Source of the DNA: Limonium bicolor
Taxonomy: Eukaryota > Streptophyta > Magnoliopsida > Caryophyllales > Plumbaginaceae
Assembly (NCBI GenBank): GCA_023374045.1
Contig: CM041776.1
Coordinates: 120,423,000-120,486,999 of the forward strand
Direction of reading: 5' to 3'
Length of the DNA: 64,000 nt
Positions 10,560 through 22,500 of this stretch are shown piece by piece. A program made the position numbers and the translations under genes. Below the pieces are notes generated by a model. The model was not told the origin of the DNA and made no database searches. It saw nothing but the letters and a program-made list of their open reading frames with translations. Every line of letters starts with the position of its first letter. The first letter of the stretch is position 1.

Positions 10560-12760
10560 GAATATCAGCCCAAGGTGAGAACAAAAAGAAAGAGAAAAGG
10601 AAACCTGTCTGTGCAATAATCATTTTCGGTTATCAATTCTAACCCCCGAGTAAATGTCTCAGTTGCTGTCAAATAACCCAAGTTTTGGGAACTTCACATT
10701 GCGCCAGGAAGGATTCCAGGAGAGACCAATTCCCAAACAAAGAAAAAAAAACCCGAGGTATCAAACTGCATGATTATGCTGTACATGTGCTAAAACTAAT
10801 TGCGTTTCTGTATAACAAAACTCAGAGGTGCTGTCCATACTTTTGTGGATCTGTTTTAAGACTAATGCCATACTAAGACCCTTAAACAAGTAGTAGCTAA
10901 CCTGATTGTGTTTGAAAGAAAAAAAAAGAAGAAACAGTCAACACAATGAACTGAAGTAAGCAACAGAAAACAATTTCGGTTTCAGTTTTTAAATTCTGAA
11001 TGTCTTGTTTCAGTATAAACATATTCAGTAGGAGTAACAACGTTGTTGGAGGGTTAGATTATATCACAAACACTTCACTTAGTAGCCAACCTAACAGTGA
11101 TTAGAACAAAAAAAAAAAACAGATACCAACATAGTAGAACAAGAAACAGATGCATCAGTATGCTTTCTGTTGTGTTGCAGTTTCAGGAGCTTGGTCTTCT
11201 GCATAAATAAAATCGGAGAGGGATTACTGGGGGCTTATGACTAGGATAGTGAATCTACTACATACCTAATCCACCTAAAATCGTGAACAGAAGGGAAATC
11301 ATAGGGAAGGAAATGCAACAGTTTTCATCTCTTGTCAGTTTTCTCAGTCCCACCAATCTCTGTGTAAATGAGTTACAGCAGTATAGGGAGTGCGTAGTGG
11401 TTTGAGAATGAACTTCAGGACATTTCTAACAGAGTGAACTAAGTTGGGGAAATTCGTTTGGAAGATTGGTAATCAGTATAGCAACCTAACAGAGAGAATA
11501 AGAGAAAAATATAACAGAAAAGTCCAGTTTCTGGTTTAGTTTCTGTTTTCTGTGAGGAGCATTTCATTAGTTTTACTTGCTGTCGTGAGTTGTCTGAAGT
11601 TTAAAAACCATACTGAGATGTTAACTGAGTAAGAAGCACATAGGAGTAAGAGTGAGAGACAGGAAATTAATTTTTGGACAAACAGAAAGAAAAGAAAGGC
11701 AAGAGAGAAAGAAATACTCCAGTTTAACAGTTTCAGTTTGTATACTTATCAGCTCCTGTAGGAAGGAAATTTTAATGGAACTACCAGAGGGTTTAAGCTG
11801 TTGTTTAACTTGAAAACACTACTCAAACGTTTAATCAAGGGGTCGCATGTTTTGGGAAGAACTCAAGGTCAGTTATTAAACAAAAGACAAAACAGCACCA
11901 GTTTTATCAGTTTTCAATTAACCTCAAGTTTCAGTTTTTTTTTTCTGGTGTCTGTATAATGAAGCTTCGGAGGTTTTAAATGGGGATAGCTGGAGCTGAC
12001 TTTAGTGGAAGACTGGCCTAGTACCCTTAACTAACTGGTAAGTAAGTGGGAAAAAGGAAACAGACAGAGAACAGTTTTGAGAGAAAGTGTCAGTTTCTGA
12101 CTTTAGTTCAATTTCAGAAATCTCATGTTTCTGTATAATTCTGTTACAGTGGGATTTGAGTGTTGTGTGGGTTTAAAATGAAGATAGGAAATTCCTAATA
12201 CACCTTACAAGGACACTATACGATTTGGAAAGAAATTTGAAGGTCAGACTAGAAAGGACCAGAAAGACAACAACAGAAAGGATTCCATCAGTTTCAGTCT
12301 TATTTCTTTTTGGTTCTGTGTAGCAGTTCTTCTCAGAAACGTGGTTTTATGGCCTGTGTCTGTCTAAGTTTGAATTTATACTCACACACTTAACTAAGTG
12401 CAAATACTTAGAAGGAAACAGAAAATAGATTCAGAACAGAAGAGAAAAGAAAAACAAAGAGGAAAAAATTCAGTTTTCCGGTTTTAAGTTACAGATCTTG
12501 TTTTGTTTCTGTTTCAGTTTTAGTTTTGTTGAGTTCTGTACAAGGATATTCAGAGGAGCTGTCCATGTTGTTTTTGGGATTAGCCTCACGTTTAAGATCT
12601 TATTAATCCATAAACCAAGGTGGAGCGAAGCTGGGGAAAAACATAGAAAATCAACTCAGTTCTGTTTTTAGTGTTTATGTTTGATTCTGGGGGTTGCTTC
12701 TGTTTCCTGTACAGAGGGTAAGTGAGTGTGTATTTGGAGTGGTTTCGAGTTTAAACTGGT
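10560..12760 (+). repeat. Degenerate ~190-bp tandem array in the LARD-B 5' LTR (~10 units)
   Basis: Each unit has a purine-rich part (ACAGAAAG, GAGAAAG) followed by a pyrimidine-rich part (CAGTTTCAGTTT, TTTCTGTTTCTG). The CAGTTT anchor recurs near 10985, 11335, 11523, 11726, 11901, 12090, 12288, 12470 and 12658. The spacing is about 175-205 bp. The second copy in the 3' LTR lies at about 18100-20300. Confidence 0.6.
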
Positions 12761-14210
12761 GGCTTAATACTCAATTAGACAGGTAGGCACCTTGGGAGGG
12801 ATGTGAATGACAAAAGTGTGATTAAACAGGAAAGGAAGGAGTAATGATGAAGATTATACATTGGTGTAAGTGCAGGATTGTCGAGATAGAGCTTGTTCTG
12901 TGTAACAGGTTCTTTTTCTGAGGCGTTAGTAGTGCTATGATGTCCTAAGTATGAACTAGGAACATTGTTAAAGAGGTAAAGTAATTGAGCAAAATCATTG
13001 AGGATTTAGGAGTCAAGTAACCGGGGACAAAAGAGAGGTATAAGTAAGGGTTAGTGCAGAATGTTGTTCCAGATCCCACTGATATTATAGTTTCGGTGTA
13101 ACTAAATTCTAGAGGGACTAGAGAGGTGGTGATAGCTTGTTAATGGACCCAAACCAGAGCTAATGTACCTAGTTAGCTGATAAAATTTTGGGATAAAGTA
13201 AGCCACTTTTGATACATAAAATGAGGGGTTAAGTGTGATTCAAAACCGGGGCTTTGTGACAATTTCATAAGTGTGAGAACTTCTGTATAAATGGACTTTA
13301 GGAGTATCCTATGATCTATATGATCATTATACTAGGTTTAAAACATTGCTCTCATATTATCTAAGGAAAGAATACCCATTGGGTAAGTCATATCTATATT
13401 ATACAACTTGTTACATTATTACTTTAAAAACGCCCCAAAACATTACCTAAGGGAAAAAGGCTCAGTTAACATGTAAATAAAGATATGAACTATCCTAGGA
13501 GTAAGTTAAGCCTAGGATTAATGCATGTGAACTTCTAAGAGTCAATCTAAACTAAGCATGTAACAACATACCCAGGGAATAACGTACGATATAAAATGTC
13601 GTCACATAAAATAAAAACTGACACATTGTTTTAATTAACGCTAGGGCCGTAGCGAACTCCGACCGGGAACTTCGAGTGTAAGACAACTCGTGCTTTCGAA
13701 CAAGGTATGGACATGTGTGGTTCGTATGTTGCCGTGTTACACGGCTTGTTTGCTTTGTGTGCTGTGTGCTTTGTGTGAAAATGACATAAGATCAAAGCAT
13801 GAAATTGGATTGCTTGTTTATCATGTTGTATGATTTCTATATCATTGTTGAATATATCATTGCGCGCACACAGTAGTTTAGTCCCTTTCGCGTTATGGAA
13901 CTTTGAGATGAGACTCAACGAACTATGTAAACAAAGAAACTACATAAAGGGAAAACTATACGAGAACTACTATGAATTATGAAAATAAAGAAAACGCTAT
14001 AAGGGGAACTCCTCTCTAAACCATTGAGGACTACCATGACACCCACTATTGTGTCTATTCATTAATCATAATGAGGAGCAAGTCTCCTTGGTGAGACATG
14101 ACGAACCACGTAGACAAAACAAAAGAACTATACAAAGAGAAACCCCTCTTAACTATAGAGGACCTCTAAAGACACCCACTATGGTGTCGAGTTACCAAAG
14201 GTGATGATAA

Positions 14211-14870
14211 GCTAGTAACATTGAGAAGGAATAGGGATACGGACCCTTAATATCCGGAGCAGAGGCTAGTAACATTGAGAAGGAATAGGGATACGGACCC
14301 TTAGTATCCGGAGCAGAGGCTAGTAACATTGAGAAGGAATAGGGATACGGACCCTTTGAATCCGGAGCAGAGGCTAGTAACATTGAGAAGGAATAGGGAT
14401 ACGGACCCTTAGTATCCGGAGCAGAGGCTAGTAACATTGAGAAGGAATAGGGATACGGACCCTTAGTATCCGGAGCAGAGGCTAGTAACATTGAGAAGGA
14501 ATAGGGATACGGACCCTTAGTATCCGGAGCAGAGGCTAGTAACATTGAGAAGGAATAGGGATACGGACCCTTTGAATCCGGAGCAGAGGCTAGTAACATT
14601 GAGAAGGAATAGGGATACGGACCCTTAGTATCCGGAGCAGAGGCTAGTAACATTGAGAAGGAATAGGGATACGGACCCTTAGTATCCGGAGCAGAGGCTA
14701 GTAACATTGAGAAGGAATAGGGATACGGACCCTTAGTATCCGGAGCAGAGGCTAGTAACATTGAGAAGGAATAGGGATACGGACCCTTAGTATCCGGAGC
14801 AGAGGCTAGTAACATTGAGAGGGAATAGGGATACGGACCCTTAGTATCCGGAGCAGTGGCTAGTAACGTT
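14211..14870. repeat. 54-bp minisatellite, 12 units, LARD-B 5' LTR
   Basis: The unit starts GCTAGTAACATTGAGAAGG and includes the inverted repeat GGATAC-GGACCCTTA-GTATCC followed by CCGGAGCAGAG. Nearly all units are exactly 54 bp, and a variant unit with TTGAATCC recurs. Because 54 is a multiple of three, a minus-strand open frame of 207 codons with an 18-residue period arises by chance. The equivalent array in the 3' LTR (21749-22395) carries many 1-bp deletions. Confidence 0.95.
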
Positions 14871-15503
14871 TAAAAACAACAGAGAGAGAAAAGAGCTATC
14901 CAGGAATGGAGGATTAACTATGGACAGGATGTACTCCAAATTGTGGTAATAAGAGTATTCACAAGTAACCTATAAAGGAACAAGGAATCATTAGCACCTA
15001 CAAAATAAAGTCTCGGGATCTAAACTATATCCCCTGACTCGGTGCCAGAGAATAAAGGAAAACATGTGTAATGAGACCAAGCAAATAAGAATAATTCACA
15101 AATGTGATCCTTTAAGAAATCAAGGAATGAATAGCACCTACATAACAAAGTCTCGGGATCTAATCTATATCCCCCTGACTCGGTGCAAGAGAAGAAAGGA
15201 AAACATATGTAATGAGAACAAGAAAACAATACGCAATCTCTTGAAAGATCCCATAGTGAGGATCGACGGTATAATATACCTACGCACACGTTGTATCATG
15301 TACTTGATTGTGGTTGCTACATTATAGCAGCCTTTGTGCTTGGTTGCTTATTGACATTGCTATGCTACTTGCAAGTTGTGCTTGGTTGCTTGCTGATATT
15401 GCTATGCTACCTTGAAGTGTGTTTGATATTATGATGTAATGTGATGTGCTTTACTGCTTTAATATAGCATGTAAAATGACTTAATAATATTCGACCAAGT
15501 AGT

Positions 15504-15577
15504 CGTGTGGCCCGGTAACATGCGGGCTTCACACGTTCATACTCGGCATAGTTTGCTGAGTCCTTTATTTTTTACAG
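15504..15577 (+). promoter_or_regulatory. Stem-loop and 3' splice-site-like motif near the end of the LARD-B LTR
   Basis: CGTGTG-GCCCG ... CGGGC-TT-CACACG forms an 11-bp stem at 15504-15535. TTTGCTGAG and a T-rich tract ending in ACAG at 15577 follow. Related LTRs keep the pairing with different bases. The counterpart in the 3' LTR is at about 23022-23095. Confidence 0.5.
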
Positions 15578-15927
15578 GTAATCATCTGGATCATGACGGA
15601 GTGTAGGTGAAGGACTATCATGGGGGTAGTCCACTATGGCAAGACTTTAAGCAGTATGCCTTCTTATGTATGAGTTATGTTGTTTAAGTTGTTAACTAAA
15701 CTGTAGATGCTCGGTACTTGAGTTGTACTTTATTGTATTTGGATTTCGTTAAGTTGGACTTCCAGTCATTCAGACCGTAACTTGGAGTTAGTAAGGTGGT
15801 CTGTCAACCACGTGGGTGGTTGGCGTCTGTAGCACCCGAATAGAGTAGGAACCGCTGCGTAGATATCTCATGTCACCTTCAGGGCGTTGTTTAATTGTGG
15901 TAAGTTATTCGGGGGTGTTACAGAAAG

Positions 15928-15939
15928 TGGTATCAGAGC
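15928..15939 (+). promoter_or_regulatory. Primer-binding site of LARD-B (tRNA-iMet)
   Basis: TGGTATCAGAGC lies 5 bases after the LTR end and is complementary to the 3' end of initiator methionine tRNA. Its second half is the left arm of a hairpin (ATCAGAGCG, loop TAGTTG, CGCTCTGAT). Confidence 0.92.
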
Positions 15940-16191
15940 GTAGTTGCGCTCTGATGACTGGAAAAGAGAAGTACCGAGTATAGGAAAACCTAAATTTGAG
16001 AAACGGGGTTACGGGTTAGTTTGAGGCTCGTTAGTTAGGGTCCATTTCAATCCGTAGGAAAACGCTGGAGAGGTAGAAAGCCTCCTCACCCTCGGGAAAA
16101 CCCGATCTGGCGTTTACACAATGGCATGTAATCAATCCGGTAAGGAAAACTAGGTACCCCTATCTTCTCATCGATGTTTTGGTTTTGTGTA

Positions 16192-16226
16192 GGGTACGGG
16201 GCGTACCCCTCTTTTAAGGGGGGTAA
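16192..16226 (+). promoter_or_regulatory. Hairpin plus second polypurine tract of LARD-B
   Basis: GGGTACG-GGG-CGTACCC at 16192-16208, then CTTTTAAGGGGGGTAAG at about 16210-16226. This duplicates the terminal tract 350 bp downstream. The element kept it although all coding sequence was lost, which argues for a cis role in replication or packaging. Confidence 0.6.
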
Positions 16227-16562
16227 GCGCGTTTTGTTTTGTATGTGTGTTTATTTATTATGATGTATTCCTACAACCACTCGTGGTTGGTTGGTAGGTT
16301 TGTGTGTTTGGATTGTGTGTGAAAATGTTATGTACGCTATGGATGAATGAATGTCGTGTGCCTTGGGTCGCACTTTAGCATGTTATACACATTGCTAGCT
16401 TCTTGGTCTACTATGAAAACTTGTGAGAAGCCATTAATGTGGCATAGCACTTATGAACACACCTGGTAGTGAGAATTATGAAATATGGGACTCGATCCCT
16501 AGGATTAACAGGGAGTGGAAAATATAAGTTAAGGAAGTAAGACTTCGGGACGAAGTCTCTTT

Positions 16563-16576
16563 TAAGGGGGGTAAGT
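16563..16576 (+). promoter_or_regulatory. Polypurine tract of LARD-B
   Basis: AAGGGGGGTAAGT lies immediately before the 3' LTR start at 16577. Confidence 0.88.
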
Positions 16577-19500
16577 TGAAACACCCCTCAACATTTAAAC
16601 GCATAAAATTATAACGCGCTTTATAATTCGTACATAAAATAACGTACGAACAATTAAATCCAGTATATATATACATATGTACAAGTACGAAAACATATGT
16701 ACGTAACGTTACGATATGGTAACGTTGTAAATAAGTGACAATAACGTCGCAAAACTTAGTAACAAAAGAAAACAATAATAATAATAACAACACGAAATAA
16801 TATATAGTCACATATATATAAGTAAACATATACAACTTATTCAAATAAAAAGAAAGGAAAAAGGGAGCAAAGACGCTCCCGTTGAGGCTCGAACCCGAGA
16901 CCTCTCATACTTGTCCCTAGTGTTTAACCGGGTGCGCTGCGCTCAATTCAGCAACTTATACTCACCAACTAAAACTAATAGAGAACAACTAAACTATCTA
17001 TAAAAAAAAAAACAGAAACAGGAGAATCAAATCCATCTCTGTAGCGTATCCTCCCTCCTTCCTCGGTATCACTGCGGATCGAACAACAACAGAAAAAAAA
17101 AAGAGAGAGCCGAGAGATCCAGAATTTCAAACTCTCAGGCACAACTTCAATTTTATTTTCAACACCATACTTCCTGGTTCTGTCCCAGAACAACGAACAA
17201 GTCCCAATTCAGCACAACCTCATTCCTCCTCGGTATTGCCTCTGTCCAGAACAAAAAAAAAAATGAATTCAACTGCATACGTAAACTTACTTGGAGGATC
17301 AGACAGAGAATGATGGCCAAAAATTGCTTGTCAGTAAACTGGGAATAAGATGCCGCTAACCATTGCAATTAACAAACCAACATAAGCCATCACCTTTTTC
17401 CACTATTCTATGCCTTGTTGTTTTCGGTGAAGAAAGTCCAAATGACAGGGAACACGTATGTTAGTGCTGTTCCTTCCCAAACTCCCATGCTTGTCTCGTG
17501 GGAATCAGTAAACACCACCATTTAAGGATAAACCCACAGCTTGCCTTTCTTCTCTGCTTGGGTGTGCACCGGCCCTCGCAAAATTCAGAGACTCCCTTCA
17601 TTCCCTCTGGTTCGTGCATGCAAGGTAAATGCTGCTGGGTCACACCACTCTACTCCTGTTTTCTTTCTTCATTGCTGTGCAGCCGATATACTGTCAACTC
17701 ACCCTAGCATATTCCCTTGTTTCTATCAGTGAACTAGGATTGCCACCCTCGCTGTCTGCTTGATCAACCTGGGGCTCCACACTTAGAAAGGGCTGGATCA
17801 ACTCAGTCCGGAGAACTAACAGGTGAAGCCTAAAAGAATGTTCTCCCCCTGTTTGGTTTTACCCGCAAAGGCCATGCATCAGTTTCCTCTAATGTTTCTC
17901 CTGTTGTCTTTTTTTTTCCTGCCTCTGATCAACACTCACTACTACTACACTTACTGTTTCTGTTCGAAAGGAATACACCAGCTGTCTAGGCACCCTCGGT
18001 GTTGATCAGTGAATTTAAGTGTTTTGGCCTCTTCCTTTAACGGTCTGCATTCTTCTCTCAAAGAGGAACCACCAAGAACCCACCACATCCTGGTGAATAT
18101 CAGCCCAAGGTGAGAACAAAAAGAAAAGAGAAAAGGAAACCTGTCTGTGCAATAATCATTTTCGGTTATCAATTCTAACCCCCGAGTAAATGTCTCAGTT
18201 GCTGTCAAATAACCCAAGTTTTGGGAACTTCACATTGCGCCAGGAAGGATTCCAGGAGAGACCAATTCCCAAACAAAGAAAAAAAAAACCCGAGGTATCA
18301 AACTGCATGATTATGCTGTACATGTGCTAAAACTAATTGCGTTTCTGTATAAAAAACTCAGAGGTGCTGTCCATACTTTTGTGGATCTGTTTTAAGACTA
18401 ATGCCATACTAAGACCCTTAAACAAGTAGTAGCTAACCTGATTGTGTTTGAAAGAAAAAAAAAAGAAGAAACAGTCAACACAATGAACTGAAGTAAGCAA
18501 CAGAAAACAATTTCGGTTTCAGTTTTTAAATTCTGAATGTCTTGTTTCAGTATAAACATATTCAGTAGGAGTAACAACGTTGTTGGAGGGTTAGATTATA
18601 TCACAAACACTTCACTTAGTAGCCAACCTAACAGTGATTAGAACAAAAAAAAAAAAACAGATACCAACATAGTAGAACAAGAAACAGATGCATCAGTATG
18701 CTTTCTGTTGTGTTGCAGTTTCAGGAGCTTGGTCTTCTGCATAAATAAAATCGGAGAGGGATTACTGGGGGCTTATGACTAGGATAGTGAATCTACTACA
18801 TACCTAATCCACCTAAAATCGTGAACAGAAGGGAAATCATAGGGAAGGAAATGCAACAGTTTTCATCTCTTGTCAGTTTTCTCAGTCCCACCAATCTCTG
18901 TGTAAATGAGTTACAGCAGTATAGGGAGTGCGTAGTGGTTTGAGAATGAACTTCAGGACATTTCTAACAGAGTGAACTAAGTTGGGGAAATTCGTTTGGA
19001 AGATTGGTAATCAGTATAGCAACCTAACAGAGAGAATAAGAGAAAAATATAACAGAAAAGTCCAGTTTCTGGTTTAGTTTCTGTTTTCTGTGAGGAGCAT
19101 TTCATTAGTTTTACTTGCTGTCGTGAGTTGTCTGAAGTTTAAAAACCATACTGAGATGTTAACTGAGTAAGAAGCACATAGGAGTAAGAGTGAGAGACAG
19201 GAAATTAATTTTTGGACAAACAGAAAGAAAAGAAAGGCAAGAGAGAAAGAAATACTCCAGTTTAACAGTTTCAGTTTGTATACTTATCAGCTCCTGTAGG
19301 AAGGAAATTTTAATGGAACTACCAGAGGGTTTAAGCTGTTGTTTAACTTGAAAACACTACTCAAACGTTTAATCAAGGGGTCGCATGTTTTGGGAAGAAC
19401 TCAAGGTCAGTTATTAAACAAAAGACAAAACAGCACCAGTTTTATCAGTTTTCAATTAACCTCAAGTTTCAGTTTTTTTTTCTGGTGTCTGTATAATGAA

Positions 19501-22500
19501 GCTTCGGAGGTTTTAAATGGGGATAGCTGGAGCTGACTTTAGTGGAAGACTGGCCTAGTACCCTTAACTAACTGGTAAGTAAGTGGGAAAAAGGAAACAG
19601 ACAGAGAACAGTTTTGAGAGAAAGTGTCAGTTTCTGACTTTAGTTCAATTTCAGAAATCTCATGTTTCTGTATAATTCTGTTACAGTGGGATTTGAGTGT
19701 TGTGTGGGTTTAAAATGAAGATAGGAAATTCCTAATACACCTTACAAGGACACTATACGATTTGGAAAGAAATTTGAAGGTCAGACTAGAAAGGACCAGA
19801 AAGACAACAACAGAAAGGATTCCATCAGTTTCAGTCTTATTTCTTTTTGGTTCTGTGTAGCAGTTCTTCTCAGAAACGTGGTTTTATGGCCTGTGTCTGT
19901 CTAAGTTTGAATTTATACTCACACACTTAACTAAGTGCAAATACTTAGAAGGAAACAGAAAATAGATTCAGAACAGAAGAGAAAAGAAAAACAAAGAGGA
20001 AAAAATTCAGTTTTCCGGTTTTAAGTTACAGATCTTGTTTTGTTTCTGTTTCAGTTTTAGTTTTGTTGAGTTCTGTACAAGGATATTCAGAGGAGCTGTC
20101 CATGTTGTTTTTGGGATTAGCCTCACGTTTAAGATCTTATTAATCCATAAACCAAGGTGGAGCGAAGCTGGGGAAAAACATAGAAAATCAACTCAGTTCT
20201 GTTTTTAGTGTTTATGTTTGATTCTGGGGGTTGCTTCTGTTTCCTGTACAGAGGGTAAGTGAGTGTGTATTTGGAGTGGTTTCGAGTTTAAACTGGTGGC
20301 TTAATACTCAATTAGACAGGTAGGCACCTTGGGAGGGATGTGAATGACAAAAGTGTGATTAAACAGGAAAGGAAGGAGTAATGATGAAGATTATACATTG
20401 GTGTAAGTGCAGGATTGTCGAGATAGAGCTTGTTCTGTGTAACAGGTTCTTTTTCTGAGGCGTTAGTAGTGCTATGATGTCCTAAGTATGAACTAGGAAC
20501 ATTGTTAAAGAGGTAAAGTAATTGAGCAAAATCATTGAGGATTTAGGAGTCAAGTAACCGGGGACAAAAGAGAGGTATAAGTAAGGGTTAGTGCAGAATG
20601 TTGTTCCAGATCCCACTGATATTATAGTTTCGGTGTAACTAAATTCTAGAGGGACTAGAGAGGTGGTGATAGCTTGTTAATGGACCCAAACCAGAGCTAA
20701 TGTACCTAGTTAGCTGATAAAACATTTTGGGATAAAGTAAGCCACTTTTGATACATAAAATGAGGGGTTAAGTGTGATTCAAAACCGGGGCTTTGTGACA
20801 ATTTCATAAGTGTGAGAACTTCTGTATAAATGGACTTTAGGAGTATCCTATGATCTATATGATCATTATACTAGGTTTAAAACATTGCTCTCATATTATC
20901 TAAGGAAAGAATACCCATTGGGTAAGTCATATCTATATTATACAACTTGTTACATTATTACTTTAAAAACGCCCCAAAACATTACCTAAGGGAAAAAGGC
21001 TCAGTTAACATGTAAATAAAGATATGAACTATCCTAGGAGTAAGTTAAGCCTAGGATTAATGCATGTGAACTTCTAAGAGTCAATCTAAACTAAGCATGT
21101 AACAACATACCCAGGGAATAACGTACGATATAAAATGTCGTCACATAAAATAATAAACTGACACATTGTTTTAATTAACGCTAGGGCCGTAGCGAACTCC
21201 GACCGGGAACTTCGAGTGTAAGACAACTCGTGCTTTCGAACAAGGTATGGACATGTGTGGTTCGTATGTTGCCGTGTTACACGGCTTGTTTGCTTTGTGT
21301 GCTGTGTGCTTTGTGTGAAAATGACATAAGATCAAAGCATGAAATTGGATTGCTTGTTTATCATGTTGTATGATTTCTATATCATTGTTGAATATATCAT
21401 TGCGCGCACACAGTAGTTTAGTCCCTTTCGCGTTATGGAACTTTGAGATGAGACTCAACGAACTATGTAAACAAAGAAACTACATAAAGGGAAAACTATA
21501 CGAGAACTACTATGAATTATGAAAATAAAGAAAACGCTATAAGGGGAACTCCTCTCTAAACCATTGAGGACTACCATGACACCCACTATTTGGTCTATTC
21601 ATTAATCATAATGAGGAGCAAGTCTCCTTGGTGAGACATGACGAACCACGTAGACAAAACAAAAGAACATACAAAGAGAAAACCCCTCTTAACTATAGAG
21701 GACCTCTAAAGACACCCACTATGGGTCGAGTACCAAAGGTGATGATAAGCTAGTAACATTGAGAAGGAATAGGGATACGGACCCTTAATATCCGGAGCAG
21801 AGGCTAGTAACATTGAGAAGGAATAGGGATACGGACCCTTAGTATCCGAGCAGAGGCTAGTAACATTGAGAAGGAATAGGGATACGGACCCTTGAATCCG
21901 GAGCAGAGGCTAGTAACATTGAGAAGGAATAGGGATACGGACCCTTAGTATCCGGAGCAGAGGCTAGTAACATTGAGAAGGAATAGGGATACGGACCCTT
22001 AGTATCCGGAGCAGAGGCTAGTAACATTGAGAAGGAATAGGATACGGACCCTTAGTATCCGGAGCAGAGGCTAGTAACATTGAGAAGGAATAGGGATACG
22101 GACCCTTGAATCCGGAGCAGAGGCTAGTAACATTGAGAAGGAATAGGGATACGGACCCTTATCCGGAGCAGAGGCTAGTACATTGAGAAGGAATAGGGAT
22201 ACGACCCTTAGTATCCGAGCAGAGCTAGTAACATTGAGAAGGAATAGGGATACGGACCCTTAGTATCCGGAGCAGAAGGCTAGTAACATGAGAAGGAATA
22301 GGGATACGGACCCTTAGTATCCGGAGCAGAGGCTAGTAACCTTGAGAGGGAATAGGGATACGGACCCTTAGTATCCGGAGCAGTGGCTAGTAACGTTTAA
22401 AAACAACAGAGAGAGAAAAGAGCTATCCAGGAATGGAGGATTAATGGACAGGATGTACTCCAATTGTGGTAATAAGAGTATTCACAAGTAACCTATAAAG

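Larger units (their letters stand above)
9038..15922 (+). repeat. 5' LTR of LARD-B (6,885 bp)
   Basis: It runs from TGAAACACCCC to GGGGTGTTACA. Inside it are a tRNA-derived SINE-like segment (9320-9412), a degenerate ~190-bp tandem repeat (about 10560-12760), a 12-copy 54-bp minisatellite (14211-14870) and a stem-loop with a 3' splice-site-like motif (15504-15577). The longest open frames are by-products of the minisatellite or are short; I see no gene. Confidence 0.93.
15923..16576 (+). other. Internal region of LARD-B, 654 bp, no coding
   Basis: It contains the primer-binding site, a short leader and the hairpin with second polypurine tract (16192-16226), then a 3' untranslated segment and the terminal polypurine tract. 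No reading frame resembles gag or pol. Compared with Alk-2, everything from gag to the end of pol is missing. Confidence 0.9.

Noticed and set aside
13631..13918. 95-codon minus-strand frame, identical in both LARD-B LTRs (also 21171-21458)
   Set aside because: It is identical only because LTRs are copies; no domain or codon signal supports a gene.
14192..14815. 207-codon minus-strand open frame of 18-residue repeats
   Set aside because: It is a direct result of a 54-bp minisatellite and is broken in the other LTR of the same element.
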